A stretch of DNA of 40,569 nt from the NCBI GenBank assembly GCA_026014515.1, contig JAOZIG010000314.1, positions 1 to 40,569 on the forward strand, written 5' to 3'. Positions 26,846 through 36,324 of this stretch are shown here, in pieces (position 1 is the first letter of the stretch; each line of letters starts with the position of its first letter). The stretch comes from Candidatus Bathyarchaeota archaeon (lineage in GTDB: Archaea; Thermoproteota; Bathyarchaeia; TCS64). A program made the translations under genes and the position numbers. The notes below the pieces were generated by a model. The model was not told the origin of the DNA and did not search any database. It was given only the letters and a program-made list of their open reading frames with translations.

Positions 26846-28269
26846 ACAGTGATCTTAGCAAGGTCAACCGTGAAATCGTATCCAGCGGCGTTTAACTCGT
26901 TCATTGATAATCTTAGCCAGTCACCGAACTCGCCTTCATCTGTGTTATCTGGGTCAAGTGTGCTCGTGTTATCTCCATTCTCGGAGCATATCCGGCAGAG
27001 TATGTTCTTTGATGCCCAGTAATCGATAGCCACGGGATCAGTGCTAGCTGCTATGATGTTTGTCTGTGTTGCACTCATGTATGGGGTACTTGGTCCATCC
27101 TTGGGCAACGCATTCACATAGATAGCATCAACAATATTCAAAGTAGGCACCCGCGTCTGAGCCATCAAAGTACCCATAGCACCCTTACCTACAGCGCTGT
27201 GAATCCTATACCCGAGCCCGGCTGACAGCTTGTCTGATGGTACACCCATGTAATGTTTGATTGCACCCGTGACACCGTAGATCATATGTGTTTTCAGGAC
27301 TGGTACGTTGATTACTTTGAGTCTGTCTATGTCATAATCTTCTATTTCGGGTTTGTAGACACCGTACTTGAAGCTAATCTGAGTATCATAGACGGTAGTG
27401 AACTTAGGATAGGATACAATGGTACCTGTTGACGAGATTACGCTAGTCTGAACTACATAACCATCCTCATCATCGCCTTCAGCGAATTCCTGAACCACGT
27501 TACGGGTAATAGTATCCCAGAGATACGTCGAGACCCTGTACTCGGCGTACATATCAGCAACATCCTGCATGCTCTGTGACTGATCCTCTGCGTTATTCTT
27601 CATCCAGTCAAGACTGCCGCCCTGTCCAGCGCCACCATACTGAGCCTGACCATTATCAGCGATAATTATCTCGCCTCTCCAGCCATCAGGGTGATTGATG
27701 ACTGCCTCAACGATGCTCTTTACTAGGTCGGTGTTTGTGCCGCCTCGTTCATCCCATTGACTGTTTACCTTGATGAGAACCACATCATTGTTACCGATGA
27801 ATCCTGTTGGTCCCTGTGTCTCATCCTCGTTAGAACTGAGATAGAAGGGTTGACCGGTTTCATCCATTAGATCAATTAACCGGTTTACTCCATCATCGGC
27901 TCCGTTGGTGCCAGTTATGGCGTAGATGATTGATGGGTCTGGTTTGGTAGCGGTTGCTGGTTCAAGGCTGAGATTGACTGGAGACATCTCATACTCATCT
28001 GTGTTATTGAGATTCATATACCCATACGCCCCAACCCCAAGAAGCAACACTAAAACAACAGTTTTCCACTGAACCCGAAAACGGTCAGACTCCACAGCAG
28101 CCAAAACAGGCGCAACATACATCATGGTCCAGAGATGAGCCACAAAACCCGCTGACTGTTGACAGGGATAAACAGCTCGACTTGGCTTAGTACCTGTTCT
28201 AAGAAGATACCAGACCAAGCATAGGAACCCATAGATGAAGAAATGGTCCCGAAGCCGCCTAAGCTTCAT
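26833..28269 (-). CDS. DUF362-domain membrane-anchored protein
   Basis: N-terminal TM segments, then VVLIKVNSQWDERGGTNTDLVKSIVEAVI, INVPVLKTHMIYGVTGAIKHYMGVPS, NIVDAIYVN, STDPVAIDYWASKNIL: DUF362 motifs. Confidence 0.85.
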   Translation of the reverse strand: MKLRRLRDHFFIYGFLCLVWYLLRTGTKPSRAVYPCQQSAGFVAHLWTMMYVAPVLAAVESDRFRVQWKTVVLVLLLGVGAYGYMNLNNTDEYEMSPVNLSLEPATATKPDPSIIYAITGTNGADDGVNRLIDLMDETGQPFYLSSNEDETQGPTGFIGNNDVVLIKVNSQWDERGGTNTDLVKSIVEAVINHPDGWRGEIIIADNGQAQYGGAGQGGSLDWMKNNAEDQSQSMQDVADMYAEYRVSTYLWDTITRNVVQEFAEGDDEDGYVVQTSVISSTGTIVSYPKFTTVYDTQISFKYGVYKPEIEDYDIDRLKVINVPVLKTHMIYGVTGAIKHYMGVPSDKLSAGLGYRIHSAVGKGAMGTLMAQTRVPTLNIVDAIYVNALPKDGPSTPYMSATQTNIIAASTDPVAIDYWASKNILCRICSENGDNTSTLDPDNTDEGEFGDWLRLSMNELNAAGYDFTVDLAKITVYVD

Positions 28270-28305
28270 AAATAAACCAAACGAGGCTGGGTTTATCTGA
28301 TTTTG

Positions 28306-29367
28306 CTAAGCCTGAATGCTCTTGATTCCCTCAGTTACCATGATATACAAGGCACCAAGGTTTGACGCAAGCCCAACGCTTCCAGCGATCATCGAAAGCT
28401 CAGAGGCAGTCTCAACACCAAGCAACCGTAAGACAATCCTAGCTAGCTTATGGGTACGCACCACACCACCAACGGTACCGACACTCATGGGCATCTCAAG
28501 CGTACCATAAAGGTCGCCGTTCTCGGTCTTGGTCCACTTGGTTAATGGTCTATAGGTGCCTGTGATGGCAGCGTAGCTGTGTGCCCCAGCCTCAACCGCC
28601 CTAATATCGTTACTTGTAGCCAGCAATAGCCCGATTATACCATTCATGACGCCTTTGTTGCTCGTTGAAGCCCTGTATGGGTCTGCCCAAGCAAAGGCAT
28701 CAGCCTCAATTATCTTATCCACAACATCAACGCCAACCCTTTCCTTTGGCACCGTAGCCGAGACCCGTACCATGCGTTTAGTCGCTAGATTAGACAGTAT
28801 CCTCATGTTCACCCGTCCACCAGTGATCTTCGCCACGGTAGGTGCTAATAGTTCACACATGGAGTCCACGAGGTTCGCACCCATGCTGTCTCGGACATCA
28901 GCGTAGATCTGGACAATCAACATAGGTCCAACCGCTGAATCCAGCTCTTTCACCGTGAGATCAACTGCTTTGCGGCTTCTACTGATGGTATTCGCGTCAA
29001 CCAGTAACGCCTCCTTCTCAGCGAGCACGGCTGCCTTGGCTTTCTCCATGTCTGGTACATCAAGCAACTGTATCTGCCCAATCATTATGTTGCCAGTGGT
29101 AGACGCCTCAAAGTTATCAACAAGTCCTGCGCCTGTTGATGCCTGTGTGATTACGCTCCGTTCCTCTGTCGCTATGGGTATCAGTATCTCTTTACCGTTG
29201 ATCTTAAAATTCTCAGCCAACCCAATGGGTATCTTGGTGATACCGATGACGTTCTCACGCATCTGGTCAGCCATCTCCATATCCAGCCCACCTGTAACAG
29301 TAAGCATCTCATGCTCAATCTCATCTAACTGCTTCAGGAACACCCGTCTTTTCTCCACAGTGGACAT
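28306..29367 (-). CDS. mvaA: HMG-CoA reductase, class II-like
   Basis: RENVIGITKIPIGLAENFKINGKEILIPIATEERSVITQAS; TSNKGVMNGIIGLLLATSNDIRAVEAGAHSYAAI. Confidence 0.93.
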   Translation of the reverse strand: MSTVEKRRVFLKQLDEIEHEMLTVTGGLDMEMADQMRENVIGITKIPIGLAENFKINGKEILIPIATEERSVITQASTGAGLVDNFEASTTGNIMIGQIQLLDVPDMEKAKAAVLAEKEALLVDANTISRSRKAVDLTVKELDSAVGPMLIVQIYADVRDSMGANLVDSMCELLAPTVAKITGGRVNMRILSNLATKRMVRVSATVPKERVGVDVVDKIIEADAFAWADPYRASTSNKGVMNGIIGLLLATSNDIRAVEAGAHSYAAITGTYRPLTKWTKTENGDLYGTLEMPMSVGTVGGVVRTHKLARIVLRLLGVETASELSMIAGSVGLASNLGALYIMVTEGIKSIQA

Positions 29368-29445
29368 GCCATGAATGATACAGAGGTCAGGAATAAAGGT
29401 TCAGCATCGGGTTCCCTTTTTATTAAGCCCCTGTAGAGAGGGAGT

Positions 29446-30609
29446 ATGAATCTAAAGAGCCTCGGATTACTAATCATTGCAGCGGCACTACTCATACCAA
29501 CAGCCTCAGCAAACATCGTAGCAGAAAATTATGAAATACAAGACATAACAGTAACAGCGGAAGGACAAGTTGTCCCTAACTATGGTTACTGGGTCTTCGG
29601 TGAGGTATTGAACGATGGGGGTATTAATATTCAGGATGTTGTGGTAGAGGTTACCACGTATGATCAGAGCGATGGATTGCTTGACACGTTAACAGTAACC
29701 ATGGCACCCACAATAATTGATGCGGGAACAAAAGCACCCTTCTTCGTCAAGAGCACAGTGCCCAACCAAGTCTACGATGTACGAGTACGGATACAAAGCT
29801 ACAAAGAGACAGAGTTCAGCAGCTTCCCATATATCGAGATAAGCAACGTCAGCCCAGTCTCTGAAGGCAAGATAACAGGAACCGTGACAAACACCCATCC
29901 AAACATCAGTATAGACAATGTGGAGATAATCGCCACCTTCTATGATTATCAAGGATTCATCGATAATATCCAAACCTATGGAGTTAACGAGAATGGAGTA
30001 TTAGAGGCTGGAGCAAGCGAAGATTTCACTATCCAATCCGAGTTATGGACACCATACACAGCGAGCCTAATCCCAAACTGCGACCTGTACCTCAGAACCC
30101 CCATGCTTATGTTAAACATCACAAACAAGAACCCGGTAATAGATGAAAACCTGAGAATCGATTTTGATGTATACCCGAAGCTCCCCGATTCAATAATAAC
30201 AGTTACATTTTATCCACCTAGTGGCGGAGCCTTCCCACATAACGCCCACCTATACCTTGACGGAACCTACTATGTGAATATGAAACCAACAGAAACAGGT
30301 GAATACCGGGTGAGTATGGAGTTCCTGCCAACACTCGTCAACGAGAGCAGAGGATACGTAGAAGGAGCTTACATCGAGGACACATTCATCGCAAAGGCTG
30401 CCCCAGTTATTACACCACCCACAACAACAGGCTCAAACACGACGACAACTGATACAGGAAGCAGCACAGATACTACCACGGATACTTCTACAGATACTAG
30501 TTCAGATAGTATCACTGAACAGATAACAAAACAAATCCCGGGATACCCCGTGGTCTCAATTATCCTAGGTTTGGGTGTATTGTCTATGTTCTATAGACGT
30601 CGTTTATAG
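29446..30609 (+). CDS. Secreted/surface protein with Thr/Ser-rich stalk and PGY...TM...RRR C-terminal sorting-type tripartite signal
   Basis: Signal-like N-term (MNLKSLGLLIIAAALLIPTASANIV), Ig-like/FxLYD-like repeats, TTTDTGSSTDTTTDTSTDTSSDS linker, IPGYPVVSIILGLGVLSMFYRRRL terminus. Confidence 0.8.
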   Translation: MNLKSLGLLIIAAALLIPTASANIVAENYEIQDITVTAEGQVVPNYGYWVFGEVLNDGGINIQDVVVEVTTYDQSDGLLDTLTVTMAPTIIDAGTKAPFFVKSTVPNQVYDVRVRIQSYKETEFSSFPYIEISNVSPVSEGKITGTVTNTHPNISIDNVEIIATFYDYQGFIDNIQTYGVNENGVLEAGASEDFTIQSELWTPYTASLIPNCDLYLRTPMLMLNITNKNPVIDENLRIDFDVYPKLPDSIITVTFYPPSGGAFPHNAHLYLDGTYYVNMKPTETGEYRVSMEFLPTLVNESRGYVEGAYIEDTFIAKAAPVITPPTTTGSNTTTTDTGSSTDTTTDTSTDTSSDSITEQITKQIPGYPVVSIILGLGVLSMFYRRRL

Positions 30610-30652
30610 GACGAAATATAATCCACCCATCCGGAGATTCAAGGGATCAACC

Positions 30653-31558
30653 TTGAACAGCAAACTAGGCTTACCGGTAATCGACGCCCACGCCCATTAC
30701 TTCAACGTCAACACCATGCAGAACTGGGCACAGCGAGGCAGAACCATGGAAACCTTCGCAAACCGCACCAAGACACGCACAGACATGACAAGCATCGAGC
30801 TACCAGACGAGAACTGGGACACTGCCCAGCGATGGGTAGACGAGCTAGACAAGTATGGTATTCAACGTATGGGGGTCATGGTTGGACCAGAAGCCTATGA
30901 TGAGTTCAAGGAAACCATGAAGCGGTTCCCAGACAGGTTCATGGGATACGCTAACATATATCCAGCGGAACCAGACGCAGCAGACAAAGTTGAACAGGCC
31001 GCCAGAGACGGATTCAAAGGCATCAAACTCTACCCCAGTAGCTGGAAAGACCTCCGTGTCTATGATGAACCCTGTTATCCTGTCTACGATGCCTGTAAAC
31101 GCAACAATATGCTGGTGTTCCTCCACTTCGGCATAACCATCGGTGGACAAGCAGACCTTAGAAACGGAAACCCCATTGATATACAGGTACCAAGCAGAGA
31201 CTACCCTGAGCTAAACTTCATAATAGCCCATTTTGGAGCAGGATGGTTCCGAGAAGTCTTACTCATGCAGTATCAAGCCGACAACGTGTACATGGATAGC
31301 AGCGGTAGCAACAGCTGGATGAAGTACCTACCCTACGACTTGGACCTAAAGACCATATTCAGAAAAGCAATCCAAGCAGGTGGAAGCAAAAAGATACTCT
31401 TCGGCACGGATAGCACGTTTTTCCCACGTGGCTGGAGGTTTAACGTATTGGAGGCTCAGGTGACTGCCTGTAGGGAACTCTTGGCTGATGGTGTCATCAA
31501 AGAGGATGACATCTCAAACATATTCCACGAGAACATCAAACAGCTAGCACACCTCTAG
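30653..31558 (+). CDS. Amidohydrolase 2-family (TIM-barrel) metal-dependent hydrolase
   Basis: LPVIDAHAHYFN, GFKGIKLYPSSWKDL, LVFLHFGITIGG, NFIIAHFGAGWFREVLL, KILFGTDSTFFPRGW. TTG 30653 start preferred over 30575, which overlaps the upstream CDS. Confidence 0.9.
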   Translation: MNSKLGLPVIDAHAHYFNVNTMQNWAQRGRTMETFANRTKTRTDMTSIELPDENWDTAQRWVDELDKYGIQRMGVMVGPEAYDEFKETMKRFPDRFMGYANIYPAEPDAADKVEQAARDGFKGIKLYPSSWKDLRVYDEPCYPVYDACKRNNMLVFLHFGITIGGQADLRNGNPIDIQVPSRDYPELNFIIAHFGAGWFREVLLMQYQADNVYMDSSGSNSWMKYLPYDLDLKTIFRKAIQAGGSKKILFGTDSTFFPRGWRFNVLEAQVTACRELLADGVIKEDDISNIFHENIKQLAHL

Positions 31559-31594
31559 ATAGTTTCAAAACCACCTACACAGTATCCATATGTT

Positions 31595-32746
31595 ATGGAT
31601 GACGAGCAACGTAGAACAATACTCAGAGTACTCTACGCCACCATATTCTTCACATCAACAGGTCTCGGCACATGCACATTCCTGTTACCAGTCTACGCCG
31701 AAACCATAGGAGCCACCTACACCCAGCTTGGACTCATAGGCGCCGTAGGTAACCTCGTCTACACAATAATCACCCTAGTTGCAGGCGGATCACTGGATCG
31801 ATTCGAGAAGATCAAACTCTACATGGGATTCACAGCCCTAGGAGCCATAGTCATGATACTATTCTCATACGCCGACACCATACCCCAGATAATCATAGTA
31901 CGCGGCCTCCTAGGAGCCGCAGCAGCAAGCTTCTGGGTAGGAGCAAGCACCCTCACAGGCGAGATAAGCCCCAGAAAGGAGCTAACACGTTCCCTAGGAC
32001 GATACAATATGGCGTGGATACTAGGGTTTACAGTTGGTCCATACCTAGGTGGATTGATCTCCAACAGATACGGATACGATGTGTTCTTCATAGCCTCAGC
32101 TGGTGTGATCGCGGTAAGCCTTGGTTTAATTCTCTCAAGCATCAGAGGAACCATCGAACTTAAGCAAGAAACAAGACAGGAAACTAGGAATCTTGGGGAT
32201 TTACGCCCATTGTTGATGAGCTACCTTACCCTAGTGCCTTTCACCATGGTTCTCGGCATCTACATGGCGATTATCCCGGGTCACATGAAGACCGTGGGAT
32301 TATCAGCATCACTCATAGGGTTGCTCATAACGATAACAAACGGTGTACGTGGATGCGTCTTCTTCAACGTGGAAAAACTCGTAAAATGGGGAACATGGCG
32401 AAGCCTCCTCGTAGCATCAACGCTCTTAGCGGCAGCAATGTACTTCGTCAGAAACGCGGAAACAGGCCTAGAGTTCGCCATACCATTGATCCTATACGGT
32501 CTCGGCTCAGGGATAATGACCCCAGTAACACTGGACTTCATCAGCAAACGAACACCAGACAAACTCAGAGGAACAGCCATGGGTGTCCATGAAGGAATAT
32601 ACGGCGTTGGAATGTGTCTAGGACCCCTTGTGGGGGGGGCAATCGCTGATTATTATGGGGCGGCGACATTGTACTCGTTGCTTGTCTTGGTCTCGTTGCT
32701 GATACTGCCTTTTGGGTACGTTATGACGAGGGAGCCTAACCCTTAA
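31595..32746 (+). CDS. MFS transporter
   Basis: 12-TM pattern; LGLIGAVGNLVYTIITLVAGGSLDRFEK; GTAMGVHEGIYGVGMCLGPLVGGAIADYYG. Confidence 0.92.
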   Translation: MDDEQRRTILRVLYATIFFTSTGLGTCTFLLPVYAETIGATYTQLGLIGAVGNLVYTIITLVAGGSLDRFEKIKLYMGFTALGAIVMILFSYADTIPQIIIVRGLLGAAAASFWVGASTLTGEISPRKELTRSLGRYNMAWILGFTVGPYLGGLISNRYGYDVFFIASAGVIAVSLGLILSSIRGTIELKQETRQETRNLGDLRPLLMSYLTLVPFTMVLGIYMAIIPGHMKTVGLSASLIGLLITITNGVRGCVFFNVEKLVKWGTWRSLLVASTLLAAAMYFVRNAETGLEFAIPLILYGLGSGIMTPVTLDFISKRTPDKLRGTAMGVHEGIYGVGMCLGPLVGGAIADYYGAATLYSLLVLVSLLILPFGYVMTREPNP

Positions 32747-32770
32747 ACCGGGTACAGTGTTACCCTTGGT

Positions 32771-33463
32771 GTGTCGAGGCGTAGACGAACAAGAGGCTAC
32801 CCTGTAGCCGTTCTCATCGGGTTAGAGAATGGAGAGGCTATTCTCTGGAACATCTACAGCCGATCAATAAAACCAGACACAACCATCAAGCGAGAAAACA
32901 ATCAGTACAACTATTATGAGGCAATAATAGACAGGTTACGACCCAATGTCAAGCAGGGTGTTAAAACGGTTCTCGTTGTTTCACCTGATGTGAAAAACTA
33001 TGATGGGTTCTACAAGCATATAGAGAAACATCAACGATGGCTCATAGCAGGATACGAGCTCAACAGAGTGACAATAGAATACGTAGAGGGATCAGTCACA
33101 GACATCGACGCAGTTGTTGAACTCATAAACGAGTCAGGTCTCCAACGCACAATACAAAATGCCTCCCGGGAAGACATCAAACGAGTCATGAGTGTTCTTG
33201 AAAGACGCCTTGGGACACCTGAAGGCATTGATACCCTCAAGTTTACCCTCACCGAGGTAGAGGACGAGGTCTACGGGGATCATGGATCAGCTGAGTATAT
33301 TCTAATGACCACTGATTTCCAGTACAATCATCGACGGAGAACACAGAGACTCCTTCAGATAGCCCAGAATAAGGGAGTAAAATCCATGCTTGTGGAAGCC
33401 GAGACCAGTATGGGATCACGATTAACCCAGTTTGGTGGTCTCATCTGTATGACCCGAGTATAG
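32771..33463 (+). CDS. eRF1/Pelota-like two-domain protein (VLRF1/aeRF1-type candidate)
   Basis: N-half AVLIGLENGEAILWNIYSRSIKPDTTI resembles eRF1 domain 2; C-half SAEYILMTTDFQYNHRRRTQRLLQIAQNKGVKSMLVEAETSMGSRLTQFGGLICMTRV resembles eRF1 domain 3. Confidence 0.75.
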   Translation: MSRRRRTRGYPVAVLIGLENGEAILWNIYSRSIKPDTTIKRENNQYNYYEAIIDRLRPNVKQGVKTVLVVSPDVKNYDGFYKHIEKHQRWLIAGYELNRVTIEYVEGSVTDIDAVVELINESGLQRTIQNASREDIKRVMSVLERRLGTPEGIDTLKFTLTEVEDEVYGDHGSAEYILMTTDFQYNHRRRTQRLLQIAQNKGVKSMLVEAETSMGSRLTQFGGLICMTRV

Positions 33464-33806
33464 ATGTCAACCAGTTGATGAGAATAACTCGGGTTAAAAC
33501 CTCTGTAGATGAGAAAAACAAGAGGAAATTGTCTCGTCAAGAAATTTTTACATGTGTATTTTTGTCTGGAATTTGTTGTTGTTGAGTTTGAATTGAAGTA
33601 GAAGCCGCGTTCTCATGGGATTAAACCGGAAAACCGGTTTTTATGTGGGTTATCTTGACAGTGATTTATCATCAACCAGTGAGAAAAACACTTGCGATAG
33701 ATCTGCAACATGAGAGTATTCCTCTATTATAATAATTAATGAAACAAGTTATTTCTATAATAATAGAGTAACAACAAAAAACAGCGGCGGCTGGAAGAAA
33801 AAATTA

Positions 33807-33823
33807 TTCTCAAAAAATGAGAA
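33807..33823 (-). terminator. Intrinsic-terminator-like hairpin plus T tract for the MoxR-VWA operon
   Basis: On the minus strand: TTCTCA-TTTTT-TGAGAA followed by TAATTTTTTC, 15 nt after the VWA stop codon. Confidence 0.5.
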
Positions 33824-33837
33824 CGCTTTACTGTAGC

Positions 33838-35214
33838 CTAACCTTCACTGATAAACTCGTTGGCCTGCTCCAAGAAATCACTTGGACGATACGTGTTAGC
33901 CATAAAGATACCAAGCTTCTCCATATCAGCCAAGCTCTGACGAGTATAAGGTCTGAATATAGATTTTCTCGCCAAAGGAGAGACACATGCACAGACCCTG
34001 ACCCCTTGGTCGATCATCTTCTGAAGAATCTCATAGTTCTCAGTGTTCTGTGGGGTATTCTCACCGGGCTGGGTCAACACAAAGTCGCTGAATATGAACA
34101 CCATCCTATCGCTGCGGTCATTGATGCTGGTGATCTCATCATACGCCCATTTGAGGCTCTTACCGGGCACGGTTCCACCCCAAGTCATGCTGGTGAAGCC
34201 TTGACAGTATCTTTTCTCCATCTCGGTGGTGGTACAGAACATCATGTTAATGAGGTCCTCAGCGATGGGCATCATGTCAACCTCCTCGTAAAAGTCCTTG
34301 ACCACGTGACTGTTGGACTCGTAGAGAGTCAATGCATATTTCTCGCGTCTCAGACCCCATATGAGAGGCACCATACTCATCACGCTATATGTGATGCTGT
34401 TCAATCCCTCAAGGTCGTAGAACATGGTGTTACTGATATCCAAGATGAAAACGATGTGACGTTTCTGCTTCTGACGCTGCCTCATCAAGAAATCATCCCA
34501 CCTGATATCATCGATGCTTCTACCGAGGTCCAGAATATTATCGAGGCTACGCTCCTCATCAATCAGATCCGTGTCCTCACCGGGCTGGAAAGGCATGAGG
34601 TTCCTGCTCTTATTCCAGTCCTCTTTCCGCTCAAACTCTCGTCCAAGCTTCAAGAGCTTCTCCTTGAGTAACTCCTGCAGTACCTTGCGGGCTTCCTGTT
34701 TCTTGATTCCCTTGAGATACCTGATCCCGGTCTTGATGATCTCGTCCTCACCGGGGCCAACACCGATATCAGGCTTGTTCATATAGTTCTCGAACTTGAA
34801 ATCGCTATCCTGTGCAGCCATACCAAGCTCGTTCTCCAAGCCTTTCCCGTATGGTGAGACTGTTACCTGTTCCTCGCTGGCTTTCTGTAATAGGCTGATG
34901 AAATCGTCTCCATCTAGTCCTGGATCTGGTAACGGCTCGTCGGGGTCTAGGTTTGTGAGTATCTCGGCTGCTATTTTCTCGGCTGTTGGTTGGCTTTCAA
35001 CATGGCTTGTGATTATTGCTGCGTTGATTAAATCGTGAAATGTTAGATGTCCTTGCCGTAGATAGGGCGGTAATAGTAGTTTTCCCATGTTGATGCCCTG
35101 TCTTGGGCTGGGCTTTACCTCACATTCTCGGCTACGGCGCATTCTTTGAATAAATTCGGGTATAAACCAGTGTGCGTATCGGAACGGGTAAGTCATATAC
35201 CGGTTTTCCGACAC
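33838..35214 (-). CDS. VWA-domain (CoxE-like) protein
   Basis: HIVFILDISNTMFYDLEGLNSITYSVMSMVPLIWGLRREKYALTLYESNSHVV (MIDAS-like DxSxT region), GGTVPGKSLKWAYDEI; GTG start directly abutting the moxR stop. Confidence 0.87.
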   Translation of the reverse strand: MSENRYMTYPFRYAHWFIPEFIQRMRRSRECEVKPSPRQGINMGKLLLPPYLRQGHLTFHDLINAAIITSHVESQPTAEKIAAEILTNLDPDEPLPDPGLDGDDFISLLQKASEEQVTVSPYGKGLENELGMAAQDSDFKFENYMNKPDIGVGPGEDEIIKTGIRYLKGIKKQEARKVLQELLKEKLLKLGREFERKEDWNKSRNLMPFQPGEDTDLIDEERSLDNILDLGRSIDDIRWDDFLMRQRQKQKRHIVFILDISNTMFYDLEGLNSITYSVMSMVPLIWGLRREKYALTLYESNSHVVKDFYEEVDMMPIAEDLINMMFCTTTEMEKRYCQGFTSMTWGGTVPGKSLKWAYDEITSINDRSDRMVFIFSDFVLTQPGENTPQNTENYEILQKMIDQGVRVCACVSPLARKSIFRPYTRQSLADMEKLGIFMANTYRPSDFLEQANEFISEG

Positions 35215-36114
35215 CTACGCCAGCCTCTGCTCAACAATCTCCTCAACGATCATGTTAACGGTTTTACCCTCGTCCTTAACACGCATCTCCTTACTCAGCA
35301 CAGCTGGAGCAAAGAACCTGATAGCAGCATCCTCACCATCAAAACGCTCGATATACTTGTTCACAAGCTTAGTGAGGAAGATACCTGAACGTGGTGATGC
35401 TGGAATTTCCAGTGTCGCTAGGTGACGGGTCTCGTTAACAATGTCATATATCTTGTCTAAGGCGCTCTCTGGTAGACTGAAGGCTGGAGTGTTTTCCCTG
35501 ATTATATCCATCTCGGTCTCCTTATCTGGATAGCTTAACCTGATCCAGCTGCCCATACGGTCAACAAGAACCTTACTTAGCCTGTAGGTTCCCGCTGTCT
35601 CGATTGGGTTCTGAGTAGCGACAAACGCAAAATCCTCATGGCTCTTAACCATACCAATGGGGAACAAGTGATAGTGCCTCTCCTCCAGTGGAGCAATCAG
35701 GCTGTTCTGGCAGAACTCTGTTGCACGGTTAAGCTCCTGAGCAACAAACAGTCCCCCTTCTACCATGGCTCTGATGAGTGGACCGGGCTCGAAGCTGCTG
35801 ATGTTACGACCATTTCTTACAACCAAGGCGGGGTCAAAGCTACCGATGAGCCTGCTTGGTGTTACGTTCTCGTCAAAGAATACCTCGTGGAAGCTTCTTC
35901 CAGTGTCTTCCGCGACCTTACGTGCTAGTAGGCTTTTACCTACGCCTGGTGGCCCTACGAGGCATGGGGTGATGCCTGTGTCTAGGCTGTCTCTGAGTAG
36001 GTCGTATGCTTTCTGGTATTGTCCTTTGAGTACTACTTGGTGTTCGATCTTGATGTTTTCAACGATGCTCTTTTCCAGCATCTTGCGGAACCCCAGTTCC
36101 CGTTCAGCCATCAT
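35215..36114 (-). CDS. MoxR-family AAA+ ATPase
   Basis: Walker A GPPGVGKSLLAR, GGLFVAQELNRATEFCQNSLIAPLEERHYHL, FVATQNPIETAGTYRLSKVLVDRMGSWIRL. Confidence 0.94.
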   Translation of the reverse strand: MMAERELGFRKMLEKSIVENIKIEHQVVLKGQYQKAYDLLRDSLDTGITPCLVGPPGVGKSLLARKVAEDTGRSFHEVFFDENVTPSRLIGSFDPALVVRNGRNISSFEPGPLIRAMVEGGLFVAQELNRATEFCQNSLIAPLEERHYHLFPIGMVKSHEDFAFVATQNPIETAGTYRLSKVLVDRMGSWIRLSYPDKETEMDIIRENTPAFSLPESALDKIYDIVNETRHLATLEIPASPRSGIFLTKLVNKYIERFDGEDAAIRFFAPAVLSKEMRVKDEGKTVNMIVEEIVEQRLA

Positions 36115-36324
36115 AATTAATTCCAGTGCTTTACCGCATTGTACGATTTAAGCATTAGTTAACGCTACGCCGGTTTATCTCACTTATAAGCGACAAAATT
36201 ATAGTACTTACGATGCTACAGGGGCTTAGAATGCTTTAAATGCGTGTATTGAACGTTTTCAGTGAAATCGTTATTCTTAATAACCGTAAGGGAGTAGTGT
36301 AACGATTCACAAAGAGGGAAAACT

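Noticed and set aside
30575-30652. Upstream start of the amidohydrolase overlapping the surface protein's sorting tail
   Set aside because: N-terminal residues MYCLCSIDVVYRTKYNPPIRRFKGST are out-of-frame readings of the surface protein's C-terminus; TTG 30653 is more plausible.
33817-34671. 284-aa plus-strand ORF (MRTLYCSLTFTDKLVGLLQEITW...)
   Set aside because: Lies entirely antisense to the well-supported VWA gene, with no recognisable family; a shadow ORF from codon bias.
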